The notes under the pieces are model-generated. The model was not told where the DNA came from and did not search any database. It saw nothing but the letters and a program-made list of their open reading frames with translations. 64,000 bases of DNA from Secundilactobacillus pentosiphilus (lineage in GTDB: Bacteria; Bacillota; Bacilli; Lactobacillales; Lactobacillaceae): the NCBI RefSeq assembly GCF_002217985.1, contig NZ_BCMI01000003.1, forward strand, positions 102,640-166,639, given 5' to 3'. The position numbers and the translations under genes are program-made. Shown piece by piece: positions 25,430-34,882 of the stretch. Position 1 is the first letter of the stretch. Each line of letters begins with the position of its first letter.

Positions 25430-25840
25430 ATGAAAAAAGTAATTACGTATGGAACCTTTGATTTATTGCATAAAGGACATGTACGACTCTTAAAGCGGGC
25501 ACGCGCGCTTGGTGATCATCTGACCGTTTGTTTATCGTCAGACGAATTCAATGCGATTAAGGGCAAAAAAGCATATACGTCATATGAAGACCGGAAGTAT
25601 ATTCTGGAAGCTATCCGCTACGTGGACGAAGTTATTCCCGAAAAGAATTGGGACCAAAAGATTCACGATGTTCAGGAAAACAACATCGATATCTTTGTGA
25701 TGGGCGACGATTGGAAGGGCAAGTTTGATTTCTTGAAGGATTACTGCCAAGTCATCTACTTACCTCGGACAGAGGGGATTTCAACCACTAAGATCAAGGA
25801 AGATTTGGGTCTTAAAGCCGGCCTTGACTGGAAAGAATAA
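25430..25840 (+). CDS. tagD: Glycerol-3-phosphate cytidylyltransferase
   Basis: The enzyme makes CDP-glycerol from CTP and glycerol-3-phosphate, the precursor of poly(glycerol phosphate) teichoic acid. The 136-residue product has the cytidylyltransferase HxGH motif in TYGTFDLLHKGHVRLL and the diagnostic RTEGISTTKI motif near the C-terminus. GGAGA lies upstream of the ATG. A hairpin separates it from the next gene, but the TagF-like polymerase follows within 1 kb, so they probably form a teichoic acid locus. Confidence 0.96.
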   Translation: MKKVITYGTFDLLHKGHVRLLKRARALGDHLTVCLSSDEFNAIKGKKAYTSYEDRKYILEAIRYVDEVIPEKNWDQKIHDVQENNIDIFVMGDDWKGKFDFLKDYCQVIYLPRTEGISTTKIKEDLGLKAGLDWKE

Positions 25841-25858
25841 TCAGTTGAATGTAACGAC

Positions 25859-25889
25859 AAATATCCCCAGTTGCGACTAGGGATATTTT
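25859..25889 (+). terminator. Intrinsic terminator after tagD
   Basis: A 9-bp stem (25859-25867 with 25880-25888) ends in TTTT. It could be partial, since teichoic acid genes follow at once. Confidence 0.65.
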
Positions 25890-25919
25890 ATTGCAATTTA
25901 AAGTGAGGTTAATGTCGTC

Positions 25920-26756
25920 ATGAAACAAGCAATTTTTTGGGTCACGTCTTTGGCTGGATTAAGGAAGCTGACCTTTAAACAAAAGGTGAAATCGTTGATG
26001 AATGATCAAGTTCAAGTAACCATCATTTTGGCGATGATCCGGTTTAATCATTATGAAGTAGCGCGTCATCTGATTGAAGCACAGTTTCAAAGAAGCCAGC
26101 TGCTGCAGCTCAATATTGTTTCGCTTGCTGATTTAATGGCCGATGCGCCAGGCATTGAAGTTGCCAGTGAAGAACAGTTTAAAACGGATTTTGAAGCGTT
26201 ACCGTCGCACCGGTTTGATGCTGTTGATGACACGCAGCAGACAATTGTGCGCTATATTAAAGGTGGCGAAATTACCGCGGAAGTCAGTGAAGATCTTAAC
26301 CAAAATCCGCTGTTAAAAACGCGGTTTAACAATCATCAGCCCGTGCAGTCTGCCGTCTACGCAGCTGGCAAGCAGTTTGGCATTATCAGCTATCAAGAAG
26401 GTGAACTGGCACAAGCATTGCTCTTAAACCGGCAAGGTCAGCTAGTGACCCGGTTTATCCGCCATACTAAGCCCGTGAGCTACGTTTACACCATGGGTCG
26501 GACTTCCAAGTTGGCGTTTACGGAGTTGGTCTCAGAAACCGATAAGGGGCAGCACGTGATTTATCAGGATTCAGAAGTTCGATCCTATTACGAAGTTGTC
26601 AGCTATCAAGATTATGACCGGTTTGACAGCGTTTATTCATTTTACGCCAGTTTGTTGGAAAAGGTGGCTGGTGCTGATTCTGGTTTATTTATCGATCTGA
26701 ATGACAATCCGAAATTGACGCCGTACTTACCGCAACAGTTGATCTTTAATTACTAA
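25920..26756 (+). CDS. Unrecognised protein in the teichoic acid locus
   Basis: I do not recognise this 278-residue product. It has no signal peptide and no membrane segment. The N-terminal half is helical; the C-terminal half is rich in short beta strands and Tyr, Gln and Asn (for example FGIISYQEGELAQALLL and YVYTMGRTSKLAFTEL). That pattern recalls the beta-meander domain at the front of TagE-like poly(glycerol phosphate) glucosyltransferases, here without any glycosyltransferase domain. It lies between tagD and a TagF-like gene that starts 15 bp downstream, so a role in teichoic acid assembly, perhaps as a partner protein, is inferred from position only. Confidence 0.6.
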   Translation: MKQAIFWVTSLAGLRKLTFKQKVKSLMNDQVQVTIILAMIRFNHYEVARHLIEAQFQRSQLLQLNIVSLADLMADAPGIEVASEEQFKTDFEALPSHRFDAVDDTQQTIVRYIKGGEITAEVSEDLNQNPLLKTRFNNHQPVQSAVYAAGKQFGIISYQEGELAQALLLNRQGQLVTRFIRHTKPVSYVYTMGRTSKLAFTELVSETDKGQHVIYQDSEVRSYYEVVSYQDYDRFDSVYSFYASLLEKVAGADSGLFIDLNDNPKLTPYLPQQLIFNY

Positions 26757-26771
26757 GGAGTGTCGCTAGTT

Positions 26772-28796
26772 TTGCGTGCAATATTATCTGGGTTACACCA
26801 AAAAAAGAAAAAACAAGAATTAGAATTTGAACTTATCGACGTTCCCGGCTCCTTTGATAATCTGAGAGTGATGTTTTTGGAAACGAGCACGTTAGCTTCG
26901 GTGACGGTGCCAGTTCAACGGGTCTTTGACAACAATTTGATCCGCATTCAAATTGATCCCGACCAACTGCAGTTTGAGGCGTTTGGTCAAAGCGAATTTG
27001 CCTGGCAGCTGTTTTTAGCGTTTAATACCGCCGATGAACAGGTGATCTTACAGGTGGAGTCTGAGTATTTGAGCGACCGTCACCAGTTATCGCTGACCAG
27101 TTATTATCAGGTCAATTCGGATGCTGATGGCATGGCTGTCTTTAATATTCATACGCAGCAGCCGGAAGACCAGTTTACCATCAACTCCGTTAACTTAACG
27201 GATGATGCACTGAGTATTACCGGCTATAACCGAATCAACGGCCAAGCTATCAAGGATCAAAAAATCATTTTAAAGACTCAGGAATCGGGGGGCAAGTTGG
27301 CTTACCCGACTTCAGCGGGGACTTTGAAAACGTTGTTTACCGCAAATATTCCGCTAACGGATCTGCCGTCTGATTCCGTTGAAGACTTGTACATTCAGTA
27401 TACGGTCGGGACACGGGAAATCGAACAGCGTATCATTTTGACACGTTCGCTAGAAGGCCAAATGACGCAAACCATCCTGCCGGGCAGCCGAATGGTCTTA
27501 ATTGAAAAAAATATCAATAATGGCATCGTCATCAAAGAGTTCCCAGCGCCTTCCCTGGGTGAAAAGGTGGCTGCTTTGCCGCAAAAACTGCAGGGCGTGG
27601 TGGACTTGGGTCGGACGATTCAAGATAAGCTTAACTTACAAAGAATGCGCTGGCTCTTTAAATCGGGACACCGGCCATATGAACAGCCGACGATCGTGTT
27701 TGAAAGTTTTGGCGGCCGGCAAGTCAGTGACAGTCCGTACGCGATTTACCGCTTATTTACTGAACTGTACCCGGGCTTTACGTTTGTCTGGTCAATTGAC
27801 CGTTCACTAAAGAAGTTCTGTAAACAAAATCAGATTCCCTACGTGGTTCGTCGGACTTCAAAATGGGTCCGGACCCTGGAGAAGAGTTCTTATTGGATCA
27901 GTAATGCCCGCTTCCCGGCTTGGGTCAAAAAGCCGTCTTACGTGACTTATATCCAGACTTGGCACGGTACGCCGCTGAAGAAACTGGGCCTGGACATTGA
28001 AAACGTGGCCATGCCAGGCACCACGACCACGAAGTATCACGACAACTTCGTGAAGGAAGCTAACCGTTGGGACGCCTTGGTTTCACCTAACGACTACTCC
28101 ACTCAGATCTTCCGTTCAGCCTTCGGGTTTAATAATCAAATCTTAAAGGTCGGGTATCCGCGAAACGATGAATTGATCAACACGGCACCCGAAGACATTA
28201 AGACACTGAAGGAACAAATGGGGATCCCACTGGACAAAAAGGTGGTGCTATACGCACCAACGTACCGTGATAATCAGTTTGCTGAAAAGGGGAAGTACAC
28301 CTTCGAGCTGCCGTTTAGTCTGGATGATTTCAGAAAACAGTTCGGGGAGGACACCGTCCTGATTTTGCGGATGCACTATTTGATTGCCAACGCCATGGAT
28401 ATTAGTGACTACACGGACTTCGTTTACGATTTCTCAAGTTACCCGAATATTTCTGACCTGTACTTGGTATCGGATATGCTGGTCACGGATTACTCGTCCG
28501 TTTTCTTCGACTATGCTTACTTGAAGCGGCCAATCCTCTTTTATCCATACGATTATCATTTGTATAAAGACGAACTGCGTGGGTTCTACCTTGATTACGA
28601 AAAAGACCTTCCAGGACAAATTGCCAATAGTGAAAGCCAGCTGCTTTTAGGCATTGCCGATTGTCTTAAACACCCTGATATGAGTGAAGACACGAAGTTT
28701 ATGAAATTCTATAACCGGTTTTGTTCCATCGATGACGGCCTGAGTTCACTCAAAGTAGTGAACTACGTCGTTCATCAGATTGAAAAGAACGGTTAA
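26772..28796 (+). CDS. CDP-glycerol glycerophosphotransferase, TagF/TagB-like
   Basis: It probably adds glycerol phosphate from CDP-glycerol to a teichoic acid chain at the inner membrane face. The 674-residue product has a beta-rich N-terminal half of about 280 residues and a C-terminal CDP-glycerol transferase domain with [27 protein letters not shown] and [23 protein letters not shown], the known catalytic histidine and nucleotide-binding motifs. The TTG at 26772 is chosen because AAGGAG ends 11 bases before it; the upstream GTG at 26760 overlaps that ribosome site. Polymerase (TagF) and primase (TagB) types cannot be separated by eye. Its stop overlaps an in-frame ATG upstream of prfC. 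Confidence 0.9.
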   Translation: MRAILSGLHQKKKKQELEFELIDVPGSFDNLRVMFLETSTLASVTVPVQRVFDNNLIRIQIDPDQLQFEAFGQSEFAWQLFLAFNTADEQVILQVESEYLSDRHQLSLTSYYQVNSDADGMAVFNIHTQQPEDQFTINSVNLTDDALSITGYNRINGQAIKDQKIILKTQESGGKLAYPTSAGTLKTLFTANIPLTDLPSDSVEDLYIQYTVGTREIEQRIILTRSLEGQMTQTILPGSRMVLIEKNINNGIVIKEFPAPSLGEKVAALPQKLQGVVDLGRTIQDKLNLQRMRWLFKSGHRPYEQPTIVFESFGGRQVSDSPYAIYRLFTELYPGFTFVWSIDRSLKKFCKQNQIPYVVRRTSKWVRTLEKSSYWISNARFPAWVKKPSYVTYIQTWHGTPLKKLGLDIENVAMPGTTTTKYHDNFVKEANRWDALVSPNDYSTQIFRSAFGFNNQILKVGYPRNDELINTAPEDIKTLKEQMGIPLDKKVVLYAPTYRDNQFAEKGKYTFELPFSLDDFRKQFGEDTVLILRMHYLIANAMDISDYTDFVYDFSSYPNISDLYLVSDMLVTDYSSVFFDYAYLKRPILFYPYDYHLYKDELRGFYLDYEKDLPGQIANSESQLLLGIADCLKHPDMSEDTKFMKFYNRFCSIDDGLSSLKVVNYVVHQIEKNG

Positions 28797-28822
28797 TGTC
28801 AATTCTGGAAAGGAATAGTGCT

Positions 28823-30391
28823 ATGACATTATCACAAGACGTGGCAAAACGACGCACGTTTGCCATCATCTCTCACCCTGATGCGGGTAAGACGACCATT
28901 ACCGAACAGCTGTTACTGTTTGGTGGTGTTGTGCGTCAAGCGGGGACGGTTAAAGCTAAGAAGAGCGGCAACTTCGCTAAATCCGACTGGATGGAAATTG
29001 AACAAAAACGTGGTATTTCCGTTACGAGTTCCGTGATGCAGTTTGATTACGAGGGGAAACGGATCAATATCCTGGACACCCCTGGACACGAAGACTTCTC
29101 TGAAGATACTTACCGGACCTTAATGGCGGTTGACTCCGCTGTCATGGTCATCGACTCCGCAAAGGGGATCGAACCGCAAACTAAAAAACTGTTTAAGATT
29201 TGTAAAATGCGGGGGATCCCGATTTTTACTTTCATGAATAAGTTAGACCGTGATTCTCGCGACCCCATGGACTTGATCTCCGAACTAGAAGAAGTCCTCG
29301 GTATCGAAGGCTACCCAATGAACTGGCCGATCGGTATGGGTAAAGAGTTGAAGGGCCTTTATGACCGGTTTGATAACCGGGTGGCGTTATTCCACCCGAA
29401 AGAGGACGGCACCACTTATTTGCCGCTAGACGAAAACGGCGACATTGATGATGCTGAACCGCTGAAAACCAACTCCTGGTATGAAGATGCCAGGGAGAAC
29501 ATGGAACTGATCGAAGACGCTGGTAACCAATTTGACGAAGCCAAGATTGCCAGCGGGGATCAGACCCCCGTGTTCTTTGGCTCAGCCTTAGCCAACTTTG
29601 GTGTTAAAACCTTTTTGGAAACGTACTTGAAGTTTGCGCCGCAACCGGCTGCTCATCGAACTGAAAGCAACCAGGACGTGGAACCAACCGATAGTGAGTT
29701 TTCCGGATTTGTGTTTAAGATTCAAGCGAACATGAACCCTAAGCACCGTGATCGAATCGCCTTTGTGCGGATCTGTTCGGGCTTGTTTCAGCGCGGGATG
29801 GACGTCACTTTGGGTCGAACCGGTCAAACGATGCGGCTGTCCAACGTGACCGAGTTTATGGCTGATACCAGGGAAAACGTGGAAACCGCGGTGGCTGGTG
29901 ATATCATCGGCCTTTATGATACGGGAAACTACCAAATCGGCGACACCATTTATACCGGTAAGCAAAAGCTGCAGTTCGAAAAACTGCCGCAATTTACCCC
30001 TGAACTCTTTGTGCGGGTCACTGCTAAGAACGTGATGAAGCAAAAATCGTTCCATAAAGGGATCCAGCAACTGGTTCAAGAAGGTGCCATCCAGCTGTAT
30101 ACTTCGTATTCGACGGGTGACTACATCCTCGGGGCCGTTGGTCAACTTCAATTTGAAGTATTCCAGTTCCGTATGAAAAACGAATATAATTCTGACGTTG
30201 TGATGGAACCCATGGGCCACAAGATTGCCCGTTGGATCGACCCGGAGCAGCTTGATGAACGGATGTCGTCCAGCAGAAACCTGCTGGTGAAAGATTTAGC
30301 CGGCGAGCCGTTATTCTTATTTGAAAATCAATTTGCGGAACGCTGGTTTACCGACAAGTATCCTGACGTGAAGTTAACCGCAAAGCTGTAA
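28823..30391 (+). CDS. prfC: Peptide chain release factor 3
   Basis: RF3 is a GTPase that recycles RF1 and RF2 from the ribosome after termination. The 522-residue product has P-loop HPDAGKTT, the switch I region with [30 protein letters not shown] and NKLD, in the order of translational GTPases, followed by domain II and the RF3-specific C-terminal domain. The ATG at 28823 has AAAGGA 8 bases upstream; an ATG at 28796 in the same frame lacks a ribosome site. The gene follows the TagF-like gene closely, and they may be cotranscribed. Confidence 0.96.
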   Translation: MTLSQDVAKRRTFAIISHPDAGKTTITEQLLLFGGVVRQAGTVKAKKSGNFAKSDWMEIEQKRGISVTSSVMQFDYEGKRINILDTPGHEDFSEDTYRTLMAVDSAVMVIDSAKGIEPQTKKLFKICKMRGIPIFTFMNKLDRDSRDPMDLISELEEVLGIEGYPMNWPIGMGKELKGLYDRFDNRVALFHPKEDGTTYLPLDENGDIDDAEPLKTNSWYEDARENMELIEDAGNQFDEAKIASGDQTPVFFGSALANFGVKTFLETYLKFAPQPAAHRTESNQDVEPTDSEFSGFVFKIQANMNPKHRDRIAFVRICSGLFQRGMDVTLGRTGQTMRLSNVTEFMADTRENVETAVAGDIIGLYDTGNYQIGDTIYTGKQKLQFEKLPQFTPELFVRVTAKNVMKQKSFHKGIQQLVQEGAIQLYTSYSTGDYILGAVGQLQFEVFQFRMKNEYNSDVVMEPMGHKIARWIDPEQLDERMSSSRNLLVKDLAGEPLFLFENQFAERWFTDKYPDVKLTAKL

Positions 30392-30417
30392 AGAAATTTG
30401 AGTTCAATGACTATTTT

Positions 30418-30460
30418 AAAAATTCTGATCATCAGTTATTGGCTGGTGATCAGAATTTTT
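30418..30460 (+). terminator. Intrinsic terminator after prfC
   Basis: An 18-bp stem with one G-U pair (30418-30435 with 30443-30460) has its T-run within the right arm; the left A-run allows two-way function. Confidence 0.85.
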
Positions 30461-30570
30461 GACTTTAGGTCAGCAGGCACACTTTCTTTGAGGACGTGCA
30501 GAAGGTCCTGTTTCGTGAGTAAATGAATTGCGCTATACTAAGAAGGAATAAAATTTAAAGGAGCAATAAA

Positions 30571-31992
30571 ATGACACATCTTTCAGCCTGTACTTCAGTC
30601 TTAGTTGGTAAAAACGCCTCAATCGATGGTTCGGTGATGATTGCCCGGAATGACGATACGTTTCTGCCATTAACACCGCAACGTTTTTACATGCATCAAC
30701 CAGCAGAAAACGCGGGCAAAATTTTACAGTCTACCCAAAACGGTTTTGAAGCACCGCTGCCGGAAAACGCTGTTTCTTATCAGGCAACGCCTAACGTAGA
30801 AGTCGATAAAGTGGGCCTTTACGAGGAAAGCGGCATCAACGCGCGCAACGTTGCCATGAGTGCGACTGAAAGTGTTTATGGCAATCCCAACGCACTGGCA
30901 TTTGACCCGTTAGTTGCGGATGGTATGGCTGAAGACACGATGCAGACCATGGTGCTGCCGGTGATCACTAGTGCCCGGAACGGTGTAAAAGTGCTAGGCG
31001 ACTTGGTTAAAAAGTACGGTTCACCCGAAGGCAACGGCGTTTTGTTTGCCGATAAAGATGAAGCCTGGTATATGGAAATCGTGACGGGACACCACTGGGT
31101 GGCGCAGCGGATTCCAGACGATGCGTTTGTGATCACCGCCAATCAAGTGGCCATTCAGTCAGTTGACTTTGACGACCCGGATAACTTTATGTATTCCGAT
31201 GGCATTCAAAAATTTGTGACTGAACACCGGTTGAACCCCGATCAATCCGGCTGGAACTTCCGTCATATCTTTGGCACCAGCACCGAAAAAGACCGGCATT
31301 ACAACACACCGCGGGTCTGGTACGGCCAGCATTACTTGATGCCTGAAGTTGAGCAGTCGCCAACTTCGTCAGAGCTGCCGTTTATTTGTCACGCTAACCG
31401 GAAAATCAGCGTGGCCGATATTAGTTTTATTCTCGGGTCACACTACAACGAGACCGACTATGATCCGTTAGGCAATGGGCCGGCAGAACTGAAAACGAAG
31501 TTCCGGCCAATTTCCATGAACCGGACTCAGAACTCACACGTTCTGCAGCTGAGAAACAACGTGCCCGAAGCACAGTCGGCAATGATGTGGCTCTGCTTTG
31601 GCGTGCCGGCGTTCAGTCCGTACGTGCCGTTCTTTGCTAACGCCAACGATACTGATCCGTCCTACGTTAACACCCCGGTTCACGCGGACCAGGAGAGTGC
31701 CTACTGGATGTACCGCAAACTGTCGGTGCTGGTTGAATCGCATTACGCTGAATTTGTACAGGATGACCGCGATTATTTAACGGCTAGTTGGGAAATCTTC
31801 ATGCAGCACGTTGCTAAAACCGATGAAGTTGCCCGTCAGCTTTCCGGTGAAGAACTGACGACTTACCTGACTCAGCAAAACTACCTGATCGTCTCGGAGA
31901 TGAAGTCCAGAACAACCAAGCTGATGAACAATTTGTTTGAGCAAGGCTTAGGACTCTCAAAATTGACTTTTAATATGGATGTTAATTTGTAA
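30571..31992 (+). CDS. pepD: Dipeptidase, peptidase family C69
   Basis: PepD-type enzymes cut dipeptides in the cytoplasm and are common in lactobacilli. The 473-residue product has the family N-terminus ACTSVLVGKNASIDGSVMIARNDD, with the likely nucleophilic cysteine at residue 7, and downstream family segments including DKDEAWYMEIVTGHHWVAQRIPDD and MSRT-like MNRTQNSHVLQ. AAAGGAG lies upstream of the ATG. The gene is monocistronic with its own terminator. Lactobacilli carry several paralogues, so the suffix (pepDA, pepDB) cannot be assigned. Confidence 0.93.
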   Translation: MTHLSACTSVLVGKNASIDGSVMIARNDDTFLPLTPQRFYMHQPAENAGKILQSTQNGFEAPLPENAVSYQATPNVEVDKVGLYEESGINARNVAMSATESVYGNPNALAFDPLVADGMAEDTMQTMVLPVITSARNGVKVLGDLVKKYGSPEGNGVLFADKDEAWYMEIVTGHHWVAQRIPDDAFVITANQVAIQSVDFDDPDNFMYSDGIQKFVTEHRLNPDQSGWNFRHIFGTSTEKDRHYNTPRVWYGQHYLMPEVEQSPTSSELPFICHANRKISVADISFILGSHYNETDYDPLGNGPAELKTKFRPISMNRTQNSHVLQLRNNVPEAQSAMMWLCFGVPAFSPYVPFFANANDTDPSYVNTPVHADQESAYWMYRKLSVLVESHYAEFVQDDRDYLTASWEIFMQHVAKTDEVARQLSGEELTTYLTQQNYLIVSEMKSRTTKLMNNLFEQGLGLSKLTFNMDVNL

Positions 31993-31996
31993 ATTA

Positions 31997-32041
31997 AAAA
32001 TAGCGCCGCTTCTTGGATAATCTAAGAAGCGGCGCTATTTT
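31997..32041 (+). terminator. Intrinsic terminator after the dipeptidase gene
   Basis: A perfect 18-bp stem (31997-32014 with 32024-32041), loop GGATAATCT, with A-run and T-run flanks. Confidence 0.9.
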
Positions 32042-32164
32042 AATTGATAAACTCACAAAAAGTTCTAATACTAATCATAATTAATTCATGGCATCTGTGA
32101 AGTGCTTTCGATACACTAAGAGTAGAGATTAACCGGCTAGCGCCTACGGAAAGGATTGCTGATT

Positions 32165-34810
32165 ATGACAATGAAAAATTCTGAGAGGGACCACCGGCAA
32201 CTAGAAAATGCGTTCAATACCAATCTAACTAGCGGCCTTACTGCAACGGAAGCTAAACGGCGGCAAAGCGCAGGCCGCAACGTGCTGCAAGAGGAGAAGC
32301 CGCCGACTATTTTTCAAAAAGTATGGCGGCACTTGTCCGATGTCGCTTCCTTAGTCCTGTTATTTGCAGTGGCCTTATCGACCTACCTGGCGATTGCGGC
32401 TGATGGCGGCTGGACCAAGACCATTGTGATCGGCAGCATATTAGTCATCAACGTCTTGATTGGCATGTATCAGGAACACAGTGCTGAGAAATCGCTGGCG
32501 GCGTTAAAAAAGATGAACGTTCACGAAGTCACCGTCATTCGGGACGGTCAGTCTCAAGTAATCGACGCCGCTGATTTGGTGGTCGGTGACGTGGTGTCAT
32601 TGTCAGGTGGGAACCAAATCCCAGCTGACGGACGGCTGGTTGAAGCAGCTGATTTGCGGATCGATGAAGCAGTGCTCACTGGTGAAAGTGAACCGGTCAA
32701 AAAAATCGCTGAACCGGTGGCAGAAGCCGATGAAATCGGTGACCGGATCAACGAGGTGTTTTCAGGAACGGGCGTGACGCAGGGGACTGGGCAAATGGTG
32801 GTGACGGCCATCGGAATGGATACGGCCATCGGCAGTATTGCTGGGATGTTAAACCGAACCAAAGCGCGTACTACGCCGCTGCAGAAGCGGCTGAATCAAC
32901 TATCCGGCCGGTTAACAGCCGTAGCGGTGGTCGGCGGGCTCATCATTACAATTCTGGGGCTCTTTTTCCAGGGCGAACCCCTAACGGATGCGTTAATGAT
33001 CGGTGTTTCCCTTGCGGTAGCTGCGGTACCGGAAACCTTGCCGATTATCGTCACCATCAGTTTATCTCACGGCGTTGGCGTTATGGCTAAACAGCATGCT
33101 ATTATGCGCCGGGTGGACGCGGTTGAAACCATTGGCGGCGTGAACGTGATTGCTTCGGATAAAACGGGAACGCTGACTCAAAATCAGATGACGGTCACCC
33201 AGGTTTGGTCAGTGTTTGATTCAGAACCAACGTTGGTGGGTGCTGAGCCGCTGCAGGAGCAGACCAAAACGTTAATGCAGTTAATGGGACTGGCGACTAA
33301 CGCGACCCGTGAACGGGTAAATGATGAATGGGCCGAAATTGGCGACTCCACCGAATTGGCAATCGTTCGCTGGTTAGCGGCGGACAAACTGACCAGGGCA
33401 GACTTTGAAAAACAGGCTCCCCGTGTGGCAGAAGATCCGTTCAATTCCACAAAAAAGACCATGGCGACACTGCATCAACTGCCGGATGGCCGGGCACTGC
33501 TGATCGTGAAGGGCGCCATCGACCACCTGCCGGTCGAACTGTCAGTGACGGAGCAGGCGAAAACCAAACGGGTGCATGATCAGTTTGCCCACGATGCGCT
33601 ACGGGTGCTTGCTGTGGGTTACAAATACTTTGATACTATGCCGGAAACGCCAATTGAAGACTTGCAGCACGACTTAGTCTTCGCTGGTCTCATTGGCATG
33701 ATCGATCCGCCAAGGGAAACGGCAATTGCGGCAGTTTCACAAGCAGCCGAAGCGGGCATTCGCACCGTGATGATTACCGGAGACCACCTTGAAACCGCTA
33801 AGGCAATCGCCAAACAAATTGGTATTTTGCGCCCGGGCGACCAGGTGGTGACGGGTGCCGCGTTACGACAGTTAAGTGATCAGCAACTGGCTGATCAGAT
33901 CGAAAGTATCAGTGTGTACGCCCGGGTTTCACCGGAAGATAAGATCCGCATCGTTAACGCTTGGCAAGAACAGGGTGCTACGGTGGCGATGACCGGGGAT
34001 GGCGTCAACGATGCGCCAGCGCTGAAAGCAGCCGATGTTGGGGTCGCTATGGGGATCACCGGAACGGAAGTCTCTAAAAATGCCAGTGACATGATTTTAA
34101 CGGATGATAATTTTGAAACCATCGTTGCCGCGGTTTCAACTGGCCGGGCAGTTTACCAAAATATTTTGAAGGCCGTGGAATTTCTGATCGGAGTCAATTT
34201 TGCCCAAATATTTTTGATGATCTTCGCGGTTGGTATTGGCTGGGGAGCACCGCTGATTGCTGAACAGCTGTTGCTGATCAACGTGTTAGCGGATGGTATC
34301 CCGGGCTTCTATCTCAGTCGTGAACCAGCGGAACCGCAGAATATGAAGCGGCCGCCGATCAGTCGCAAGACCAGTATTTTTGCGGATGGTTTAGGTCAGC
34401 GGGTAGCGGTTCGAACAACGACCTTCATTGTTTTAACGTTAGGTATCTACAGTTTGGGCCGGTTCGGACTTGCCAGTAATGATCCGTCAATTGGCATGAC
34501 CATGCTGTTCTTTACACTGGCGTTAGGATCGATGATTGATATCTATCCGATCAAGCAGCGTGCACCTTTATCCTGGCAAGGACTTCGCAATAATCAAGCG
34601 TTAAATGCGGGTGTTGTGCTGGCTGCTGGATTGGTTGCCAGTACTGCCGTGATTCCCTGGTTACGAGATGCATTTCAGCTGACCGCCTTATCAGCAACGC
34701 ATTGGCTGGTGATCCTCATTGCCATCTTCATCCCTAGCTGTGTGCTTGAAATCAATAAGCGATTGAAACGCGTTCGCTTTAAACAGCCAATGGTGCTGGA
34801 TGAAGAATAA
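32165..34810 (+). CDS. P-type cation ATPase, calcium-transporting type (P2A-like)
   Basis: This ATP-driven membrane pump of 881 residues most likely exports Ca2+. It shows the A-domain TGES loop, the phosphorylation motif DKTGTLTQNQM, the hinge MTGDGVNDAPALKAADVGVAMG and about ten membrane helices. In helix 4 VPETLP keeps the site II glutamate, helix 6 INVLADGIP keeps the Asn and Asp, but helix 5 GVNFAQ has Gln where SERCA has Glu771, and Thr799 is Ala. This suggests a single ion site, as in the Listeria pump LMCA1. The ATG at 32165 has AAAGGA 9 bases upstream. Mg, Mn or Na transport cannot be excluded. Confidence 0.88.
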   Translation: MTMKNSERDHRQLENAFNTNLTSGLTATEAKRRQSAGRNVLQEEKPPTIFQKVWRHLSDVASLVLLFAVALSTYLAIAADGGWTKTIVIGSILVINVLIGMYQEHSAEKSLAALKKMNVHEVTVIRDGQSQVIDAADLVVGDVVSLSGGNQIPADGRLVEAADLRIDEAVLTGESEPVKKIAEPVAEADEIGDRINEVFSGTGVTQGTGQMVVTAIGMDTAIGSIAGMLNRTKARTTPLQKRLNQLSGRLTAVAVVGGLIITILGLFFQGEPLTDALMIGVSLAVAAVPETLPIIVTISLSHGVGVMAKQHAIMRRVDAVETIGGVNVIASDKTGTLTQNQMTVTQVWSVFDSEPTLVGAEPLQEQTKTLMQLMGLATNATRERVNDEWAEIGDSTELAIVRWLAADKLTRADFEKQAPRVAEDPFNSTKKTMATLHQLPDGRALLIVKGAIDHLPVELSVTEQAKTKRVHDQFAHDALRVLAVGYKYFDTMPETPIEDLQHDLVFAGLIGMIDPPRETAIAAVSQAAEAGIRTVMITGDHLETAKAIAKQIGILRPGDQVVTGAALRQLSDQQLADQIESISVYARVSPEDKIRIVNAWQEQGATVAMTGDGVNDAPALKAADVGVAMGITGTEVSKNASDMILTDDNFETIVAAVSTGRAVYQNILKAVEFLIGVNFAQIFLMIFAVGIGWGAPLIAEQLLLINVLADGIPGFYLSREPAEPQNMKRPPISRKTSIFADGLGQRVAVRTTTFIVLTLGIYSLGRFGLASNDPSIGMTMLFFTLALGSMIDIYPIKQRAPLSWQGLRNNQALNAGVVLAAGLVASTAVIPWLRDAFQLTALSATHWLVILIAIFIPSCVLEINKRLKRVRFKQPMVLDEE

Positions 34811-34829
34811 CTGATGATGACAATTTAAA

Positions 34830-34871
34830 AAGGCCTGTCCCAACTGAGCTTTCTGGGACAGGCCTTAATTT
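34830..34871 (+). terminator. Terminator between the convergent ATPase and MucBP/SH3-like genes
   Basis: A perfect 13-bp stem (34830-34842 with 34854-34866) is preceded by an A-run and followed by TTAATTTG, so it could serve both convergent genes. Confidence 0.8.
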
Positions 34872-34882
34872 GTGTTCATTTC

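Noticed and set aside
29588..30220. Long minus-strand frame (210 codons) opposite prfC
   Set aside because: Shadow of a highly conserved gene; no independent evidence of coding.
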